A DNA stretch of 64,000 bases from Amyloporia xantha (lineage: Eukaryota; Basidiomycota; Agaricomycetes; Polyporales; Adustoporiaceae), in the NCBI GenBank assembly GCA_036971615.1, contig JAYKKR010000011.1, positions 372,001 to 436,000 on the forward strand. Reading direction: 5' to 3'. The position numbers and the translations under genes are program-made. Positions within the stretch are counted from its first letter, which is position 1. Every line of letters starts with the position of its first letter. The notes under the pieces are model-generated. The model had not been told where the DNA came from and searched no databases. It saw only the letters and a program-made list of their open reading frames with translations. Below are positions 59,201-64,000 of this stretch, piece after piece.

Positions 59201-59586
59201 TCGGAGACGGTGCAAAGGCCGCCGTCTTTCTTCGCGATGCACAGCATCGGAGCAGCTTGCTCCGTCTGACATTCCTTCCACCATCCGTTAGCAATATACA
59301 GCTGGATTTTCTCAAGCAGCTTAGGCTTGAGAGAATCTGCACATTTTGGTAGATAATAAGTATACCTTTTGTTTTCGTCAATCAAAGGGATTCTATGATT
59401 GACTTCTCTCACCGGAGGAAGTCCGGGGGGGACTGGACCGAATAGTTCCGAATATTCGTTCATTAGTCGCTCACGTATTTGAGTAATACGTGCTTCGTTG
59501 TCCACAGGTGTGTGATTAGCCGTAATACGGTGAAACGATACAGTCTGCAGTAAATCTATTGATTCACTGCTGCTATGGTCGGCTAG
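56266..59586 (-). CDS. pol: Retrotransposon RT-RNaseH-integrase-chromodomain polyprotein part (pol)
   Basis: The open frame runs from just after the TGA at 59589-59587 to a TGA at 56268-56266, 1106 residues. There is no ATG near its beginning: the region before VDNEARITQ reads open back to the TGA, so it is expected to be made as a fusion with the protease. Domains in order: RT with YLDD (YLDDIFVFSDT), RNase H with TDAS, YEMEAL and TDHRAL acidic residues, integrase zinc finger (H-x-H GHLGARRTL ... CASCSICQ), DDE core (MDFVGPFP, VSDRDPKFTS, TDGVSERAIQ), a GPY/F-like module, and a C-terminal chromodomain (YLVDEILAHKW ... FLVRFEDGDILWESY, shown in parts) that targets integration to marked chromatin. 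No frameshift or internal stop, so catalytically complete as read. Confidence 0.93.
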   Translation of the reverse strand, partial: LADHSSSESIDLLQTVSFHRITANHTPVDNEARITQIRERLMNEYSELFGPVPPGLPPVREVNHRIPLIDENKRYTYYLPKCADSLKPKLLEKIQLYIANGWWKECQTEQAAPMLCIAKKDGGLCTVSDVCQRNANTIKDVTPFPDQDQIRHDVARAPYRSKIDMSNAYEQVLVEPEDVHKTAFATVYGTFYSLVMQQGDTNAPSTFQRLMTSIFREAIGMFVHVYLDDIFVFSDTIEEHEKHLDWVLKKLRKNQLYLSANKCSLFARRVDCLGHLIDEKGLHADTDKMSRVRNWPVPRNYHEVQRFLGLVQYLAHFMPNLAAYTGPLSSITRNGQSFDWRPIHQKCFDEIKALACKTPILRPIDPRNPDPIWVITDASTSGVGAVYGQGPQWDNCRPAGFMSKKFTPAQHAYFTYEMEALGVLEALLKWEDKLIGRHFKIVTDHRALVFIQDKRKLAPRLERWTEYLSRFDFEIVYVQGSKNLVADSFSRYFANEGVDVLHEPQDYVSADIRIDPYGETLSNPRLAEIRAQQVIEHVEPRVREAEELAAHLPQAVQAQTQDKDSEPVDDDPTALDSAVSGPPLDAIVQQTLDLHETIRSGYLNDRLFKAILDHPEDHRAFSLRDGLLWYRPRANCEVLCIPRIMVRRRVLPEIILSEAHSTIGHLGARRTLDYVRRWYWWPNIGKDVAAFCASCSICQTTKFSRQKPAGLLHSMPIPSRPWQSVGMDFVGPFPSSQGFDYLWVIICRLTSLTHLVPITTRVRASELAWLYLKEIVRLHGMPETIVSDRDPKFTSKFWRELNRLLGNKLLMSTAFHLQTDGVSERAIQTITQILRSVVRPDQTDWAERLPLVEFAINSSVNASTGFAPFELTYGYMPRMVHTLENTPALPGVRAFADRALENLLVAHDAIIEARVVQTTQANRRRRAEAPSDGGPTPFEVGKLVYLSTQNLSLPKGRANKLAPRYVGPYRILKAHPDTSNYTLDLPEVLRKRRIHPTFHASLLRPHQLNDDIIFPGRDVAVFYDFGLDDEPEYLVDEILAHKWAGRRIEFLVRFEDGDILWESYDNCKDLEALDKYLELQGVSDWCRLPRRDKDRDRRAPGTRPGG

Positions 59587-60093
59587 TCAATGTGAGTGGG
59601 ACGGTGGTGGTGCAGGCGGATTACCCGTCTGCGCCGTCGTACTCGCTGCGGTGCGGCGAGAAGGAAACGTGCGTTGCCGACGATTAGCGGCGTCCTCCTC
59701 CTCCCGCGGAAGCAGCGCCGGTATGGTGTGCTGTCCAATACGGATTGCGGATTGTGCGAAATCAAGGCATACGCCGAATTTACGCATGAAGGGCGTGCCC
59801 AGCACGGCGTCATAGCGATCTAAGTTTACCACGTCGAAATAGACCTCACCTTGAAAGGTACCCCATAGAACAGGCACGTTCGCGCCGTAGTTGATGCGCG
59901 AACGACTGCCGACACATCCGAGTTGCAGGATGGCCGGGTTCTCGAGCTCAAAGGCCTGTATGCCTGCAACACGAGCAAAATCTGGACTAATGGAGTCAGT
60001 AGTGCTGCCAGAATCAAGGAGAACTAAGGCTTGAAGGCCATTGATCGTCAGATATGCAGTAAGACAAGTCTGATCATACCGAGTTAGGTCAGG
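59587..60093 (-). CDS. Retrotransposon aspartic protease (pro)
   Basis: The frame continues directly after the gag TGA (60096-60094) for 168 codons to a second TGA (59589-59587, context CAT TGA CTA). The catalytic motif is LLDSGSTTD, with the flap-side strand YDAVLGTPFMRKFG further on, matching retropepsins. It matures Gag and Pol. It has no own ATG before the active site, so expression would need read-through of the first TGA or internal initiation. The C-terminal part is a Pro/Thr-rich linker (NPPAPPPSHSH). Confidence 0.9.
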   Translation of the reverse strand, partial: PDLTRYDQTCLTAYLTINGLQALVLLDSGSTTDSISPDFARVAGIQAFELENPAILQLGCVGSRSRINYGANVPVLWGTFQGEVYFDVVNLDRYDAVLGTPFMRKFGVCLDFAQSAIRIGQHTIPALLPREEEDAANRRQRTFPSRRTAASTTAQTGNPPAPPPSHSH

Positions 60094-63000
60094 TCATCGA
60101 CCTGTTACGGCGCGTCGTACAGTGGCGCGTGTTGCGAGAGACTGCGAAGTCAAACTCGACGTCTCCGGGATACGCGCAGTGTGCGCTGACATCGCTCGCA
60201 GAGATGGATACGGTGGAGGTGGGTCGCATATATCCGCGTCATCCTGGAGCACCTGTTGTGCAAGCGCAACGGTGGCAGCATGCGAGGGGTCATCTGAGTA
60301 ATCAGATGGGAGGTCTGGTATGTTCATGGAACGTACCAGCCAGTCCTGGTCATGCAGTCGCCTACGAATGCGCTCGCGATCTTCTGTGCTTGGCCGGTAA
60401 CGTTCGAGGCTGCGAAGCAGCTCATATCGCGTCCATTGGAGCTCGCGGCTCAGTGTACGTAGGCGGCCTGTAAGGGTGAGCGCATATGTCTCTTCATCAG
60501 TGAAGTCCGGATCTGTAGATTCGGATTCAAGGACTTCCATGAGGGGTGGCATTGAATCATTAGATGAGACTGACATTGCATCAGAGTCGTCCGATTCAGC
60601 CGTGCTGGCAGCCTGAGTGTCGAATAGGGAGGGATCGGTAAGGTCGTCTGGTATTCTTTCATAGCGTATGCCGCTACGCGCGACCACGGCTTCAATTGCC
60701 GGGCCTCTGCGCAAAATCTCGCGCACGGCGAGGTTATCTATCGACTCAAGGTCAATGTTGTCGGTGCTGTTACTAAGCGCACGGTGCCACTCAAGCTCGA
60801 AGATGCTTGCATTTGTGGGGTCACCCTGTAAGCTAACACCATGGGGAATGTGGAATACACGAAGCCCATACATGGTACGGTCTCCCTGTGCGATTTCGCT
60901 GTGTTCGATCAGGTCGTTATCGACCTGCGAGACTTCAATGCGACGCATCGAGCCATAGTATATAACATCGTCCGAGTCATCTTCGTCGAACGCGTCTTCC
61001 ACGGCGGTGTACTCGTCGGGATCATACTGCGATCCGTCCATGGCAAGGTACTCGTCCTCCAACTGGGCGAGTACTTCGTCCTGGTCGTGTGATTGGGCAT
61101 CCCCGATCGCCTCCGCGATCTGCGCTGATACCTCGGCAGGTGTGGACTGCACCGCCGATTGCTCATCCAAATTGGACGGCAATGGCGCGGATTCCGGGTC
61201 CGCTGTCAAACTGGGGTCCTCGTCGCGATCATCGACGATGCGCGCAGCGCGGAAGTTCGTGCGCTGCGGGTGGGGACAATCTTTCGAGAAGTGCCCCTCG
61301 CCGCCACAGTTGAAGCATTTGCGCGATTGTTGCGCAGACGCATAGGGACGATGGTTAGCTGAATTAGAGGACGCACCCTGGGCTCCGTTGGACGAACGAT
61401 TGTTCCCCGATGACCCAGCGCCAGCGCGCGTGCTCGAGCCGGACTGATAAGGGGCAGATATTGCCTTTGGGCGCGCCAGGGGCGTGCTGGCTCGAGTCGC
61501 TGTGGCGAGAAGGTCAGAACGCCGAACGAATCGAGTGAACTTACGGCTGTTCTGCTGCACCGGCCGGTTCCCGTTTGCATCGCGTTCGCGCGAGTCAAGA
61601 CGATTGTTTGACTGCGCGCTTCGTGTAGCACTGGTGGTAGTTGTCAAAACTCCAACTACGGCGTTCCGTGCAGCATGCTTGGAACGGTAGGCAGCAACAA
61701 CCTTGTTGTTGTGTTCTTGCTGGAGAGCGAAGCGTCGGACCTGCTGAAGAGGGGTTGCCTCGACGGAGACGTTCTTCGTCTGGAAGAGAGGGACGCCGAT
61801 TTCGCTCGGTAGGGCCTCTGTAAATACACGCGCAAACGTGTAATCATCGGGTGTAATGGGCATGCGAGCAGCATACTTTGTAAGGTAATCCCATAGACCG
61901 TTCACCCCACCTTCCTTGCTGTATTTGGCAGCATAGAACTTGTCCGCGGCTGTGCTGGCAGTCGCATGGTGCAAAAATCGCCCAAACAGTGCGCAAACGG
62001 CTTCTAAGAAGGTCCACGGGCGGCCGTCGCGTGTAGGAGCATCCACGGTATCATTGTACCATTCTGCTGCCTTTCCTTTGAGGAATTGGCCCAGTAAATA
62101 GAGTCTCTCTTTGTCGAGTGTCTGCCCACCTAGACGATGCAGACTCATCCAACGAAGTAATGACTTAAGCCAATTCTCAAATAGCTCATAATCATCCTCA
62201 CCGCCATACTTGTCAGGCGTGGGGATGTTCTTGATGTTTTTTAGCGCAGTGCTGTCAGGCATTGCATCCGAGAGCTTTTCCCTGATCAGCTGTCGAATCA
62301 TACGGATACCTTCCCGTCTGAAGGTATCATCGTACTCAGGGTCATATGTATTACGGAGCTCATGATTGGTATTGCGTGTATTCGGAATAAATACACGCGC
62401 ATCAGCTAGGTACGTGGGGCTACGAGTAAAATGTCGGCCGAATCCACGCATGGATTCATGCGCCTCCGGCTCCTCATCCTCATCTCGCGCATCGTCCGGG
62501 TCGGCGGGTTCATTCGACCCACCATCCCCATCGTCGCCTCCATCTGGTGGGCCGCCACCAGGTGGTGGTGGTGGTGGTGCGCCGTTCCCTTGTGCGCCTT
62601 CTCCCGGATTACGGCAGTGGTCGCGTGGGGGTCGGCCCCCGCATGAAGAGTCACGTCGCGACCCGTTGCTCAGATCGTCATCCGGGTTGTGGTCCTCTGG
62701 TGGGCCAGCTGGTGGTGCACGTCGGCCGTGCATCGGGTCATTCTGCCGGTCGGCGTATGGGTCACCGCCATGTCGTTCAGCGATGCTTCGCCAGGTGCGC
62801 TCGATGAGCGCAGCGCGTTCGCGTTGACGACGATCTAGCCCCTGTTGATCGAGGAACTGATCGCGTAAGGCGACACGCGCAGCGAACTGCTCATCTGTTT
62901 CCTGACGGCTTCTCGCAGCAAAGAGGGCATCGAGGGACATACCTTGCGGTAGCCACTCGTGCACGGGGAGTACCGGCTCCAAATAGTCCTCATCGCGTAG

Positions 63001-63573
63001 ATGCGGCGAGGGTTGTCCTCTATTGCTAGGGTGTGGAGAGGAACGAGGGTCACGATTACCATCACGTACCTCGTCTTCGTCTTCAGCCGGATCGTATCCA
63101 AGACGGTCCAGTTGCCTTCGGATGTTCTCGAACATCGTCCGTGTGATGTTGCGGGTCTCGGCTGCTCGTTGCTGGGCTGCCATGACATCACGCAATGCAT
63201 TGTTTGCGAAGCTCGCCGCGTTTCGGATGACTTCGTCCGATTCTTCGAGACGGTCATCGATCATCTCAAAGAACTGCTGGCACATATCGCGCACGCTGGC
63301 CTCGGACGTGCATCGCGTCTGCGAGCGAATCGACGGCGTAGGGGATGGAGCGGCGCGCGGGAGCGGTGTGCTCTCGCGCTCGGGTACCTGTTCCTCGTGT
63401 TGAGGCGAAGGGGTTCTGCGTGCAAAACCGTCAGGTATAGGTGAGCGGGGCGGTATTTGCTCACCCTGGTCCTCGGGGCGACGATCGTCGACGTCCCGGG
63501 TATCGGTTTGGGCGTGCATCGTAGCTTGGCTAGATGCACGGGTGACGGGTCGGCTAGTCGAAGTCTGCTGCAT
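60094..63573 (-). CDS. gag: Retrotransposon Gag with zinc knuckle
   Basis: 1159 residues from the ATG at 63573 to TGA 60096-60094. A long disordered Pro/Arg/Asp-rich N-terminus (including a Pro run GAPPPPPPGGG near 330), then the capsid-like gag domain (about residues 420-630; PTPDKYGGEDDYELFENWLK and AAEWYND are typical of Ty3 gag), then a CCHC zinc knuckle CFNCGGEGHFSKDC near 740-755 that binds RNA, then an unusually long acidic C-terminal region of about 400 residues. That tail is much longer than in most chromoviral Gags. It packages the RNA into virus-like particles inside the cell. Intact. Confidence 0.92.
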   Translation of the reverse strand: MQQTSTSRPVTRASSQATMHAQTDTRDVDDRRPEDQGEQIPPRSPIPDGFARRTPSPQHEEQVPERESTPLPRAAPSPTPSIRSQTRCTSEASVRDMCQQFFEMIDDRLEESDEVIRNAASFANNALRDVMAAQQRAAETRNITRTMFENIRRQLDRLGYDPAEDEDEVRDGNRDPRSSPHPSNRGQPSPHLRDEDYLEPVLPVHEWLPQGMSLDALFAARSRQETDEQFAARVALRDQFLDQQGLDRRQRERAALIERTWRSIAERHGGDPYADRQNDPMHGRRAPPAGPPEDHNPDDDLSNGSRRDSSCGGRPPRDHCRNPGEGAQGNGAPPPPPPGGGPPDGGDDGDGGSNEPADPDDARDEDEEPEAHESMRGFGRHFTRSPTYLADARVFIPNTRNTNHELRNTYDPEYDDTFRREGIRMIRQLIREKLSDAMPDSTALKNIKNIPTPDKYGGEDDYELFENWLKSLLRWMSLHRLGGQTLDKERLYLLGQFLKGKAAEWYNDTVDAPTRDGRPWTFLEAVCALFGRFLHHATASTAADKFYAAKYSKEGGVNGLWDYLTKYAARMPITPDDYTFARVFTEALPSEIGVPLFQTKNVSVEATPLQQVRRFALQQEHNNKVVAAYRSKHAARNAVVGVLTTTTSATRSAQSNNRLDSRERDANGNRPVQQNSRKFTRFVRRSDLLATATRASTPLARPKAISAPYQSGSSTRAGAGSSGNNRSSNGAQGASSNSANHRPYASAQQSRKCFNCGGEGHFSKDCPHPQRTNFRAARIVDDRDEDPSLTADPESAPLPSNLDEQSAVQSTPAEVSAQIAEAIGDAQSHDQDEVLAQLEDEYLAMDGSQYDPDEYTAVEDAFDEDDSDDVIYYGSMRRIEVSQVDNDLIEHSEIAQGDRTMYGLRVFHIPHGVSLQGDPTNASIFELEWHRALSNSTDNIDLESIDNLAVREILRRGPAIEAVVARSGIRYERIPDDLTDPSLFDTQAASTAESDDSDAMSVSSNDSMPPLMEVLESESTDPDFTDEETYALTLTGRLRTLSRELQWTRYELLRSLERYRPSTEDRERIRRRLHDQDWLVRSMNIPDLPSDYSDDPSHAATVALAQQVLQDDADICDPPPPYPSLRAMSAHTARIPETSSLTSQSLATRATVRRAVTGR

Positions 63574-63624
63574 CAGGAAAAATCTCCCTTACTTATTAGA
63601 GCTCATTGAATACTTACCATTCTT

Positions 63625-63777
63625 ATCCAACTTATATGTCTCTTATTCTACTCATCTGATTCTTATTGACTGCTAATCTATCTCACACATCTCTAATTCC
63701 ACTCATCAGATTCTTACTGAATGCTCATCTATCTTATATTTCTCTAATTCTACTCATCAGATTCTTATTGAGTGCTA
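63625..63777 (-). repeat. Three 51-bp tandem repeats in the gag leader
   Basis: Units 63625-63675, 63676-63726 and 63727-63777 share CTCATC.GATTCTTA.TGA and related words (plus-strand reading) with moderate divergence. They lie between the TATA box and the gag ATG and would be in the 5' untranslated RNA. Confidence 0.8.
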
Positions 63778-63915
63778 ATTTGTCTCAAGATGCTAATCAA
63801 ACTCTCAGAAAGTTGTTATGAGATCTTCCAATTGCTCACTTACTTCAGCTGTGCTGTGCTAGTAACTAGTATGGACTAGATATGTAGAATGAGCACCATT
63901 ATAAACAAGCCTCTG

Positions 63916-63923
63916 TATTTATA
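63916..63923 (-). promoter_or_regulatory. TATA box upstream of gag
   Basis: TATAAATA on the minus strand, about 343 bp before the gag ATG. In LTR elements such a box normally lies in the 5' LTR, but this sequence is not present in the candidate 3' LTR at 49062-49242. Confidence 0.45.
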
Positions 63924-64000
63924 GACTTACATTGTACTCCTTGAACAAGGTCACAAAGATACACCTTAAGAGATTATTCTTTTTTTATCTCAATCTGAGA

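Larger units (their letters stand above)
56266..64000 (-). mobile_element. Ty3/gypsy chromovirus LTR retrotransposon, gag-pro-pol (5' LTR outside the window)
   Basis: Order on the minus strand: leader, gag with zinc knuckle, aspartic protease, reverse transcriptase, RNase H, integrase, chromodomain - the chromovirus order. All coding parts share one reading frame from 63573 to 56266, broken only by TGA codons at 60096-60094 and 59589-59587. The leader holds a TATA box and three 51-bp repeats. The 3' end is uncertain: either just after pol or, if the downstream ORF belongs to it, at the LTR 49062-49242. Confidence 0.92.

Overview
The window is nuclear DNA from a filamentous basidiomycete, most likely an Agaricomycete. 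Evidence: every real gene is cut by many 45-100 bp introns (GTRNGT donors, CTAAC/CTRAY branch sites), a DUF6535 membrane-protein array is present, fungal GPI-anchored GH13 amylases occur with identical intron positions, and a Ty3/gypsy chromovirus sits at the right end. Gene models were assembled by hand by joining open segments at splice sites whose phases agree.

Layout. 1-5.76 kb: gene-poor, decayed remnants. 5.76-21.24 kb: four tandem plus-strand DUF6535 genes (5764-7519, 8835-10860, 12137-14778, 18124-21237). The fourth carries one TGG-to-TAG nonsense codon and an internal 439-bp tandem exon-plus-intron duplication. A 497-bp MITE (15708-16204) lies between the third and fourth. 21.2-25.2 kb: relics, including a frameshifted small heat-shock (HSP20) gene. 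25.2-29.6 kb: an intact secreted polyamine oxidase (+) facing an intact monocarboxylate-type MFS transporter (-). 29.6-32.0 kb: an AT-rich MITE and degenerate sequence.

32.0-43.4 kb: an alpha-amylase cluster. Three GH13 paralogues (32023-34006 +, 34589-36802 -, 41108-43398 -) have eight identical exon lengths and differ only in the last exon, which encodes or lacks a GPI tail. A tRNA-Arg(ACG) gene with a 22-nt intron lies between the first two, and an intact 13-exon cytochrome P450 between the last two. 44.7-47.1 kb: a REXO1/Rex-type DEDDh RNA exonuclease.

48.0-64.0 kb: nested transposable elements. A mariner-like element (48009-48703, TA target duplication), an LTR with polypurine tract (49062-49257), a hAT element (49300-50413, 8-bp duplication), a 3.5-kb Mutator-like foldback element (50776-54316, 9-bp duplication) and a small hAT element (55546-56047, 8-bp duplication). 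The last two have both inserted into one open reading frame lying just downstream of the chromovirus gag-pro-pol. Gag, protease and RT-integrase form one continuous frame broken only by two UGA codons, each at a domain boundary.

How the genes relate: amylases and P450 look like a local expansion for extracellular or cell-wall alpha-glucan work plus oxidation. The DUF6535 array is a tandem family of unknown function. The right quarter is a transposon graveyard. No operons or CRISPR arrays are expected or seen.
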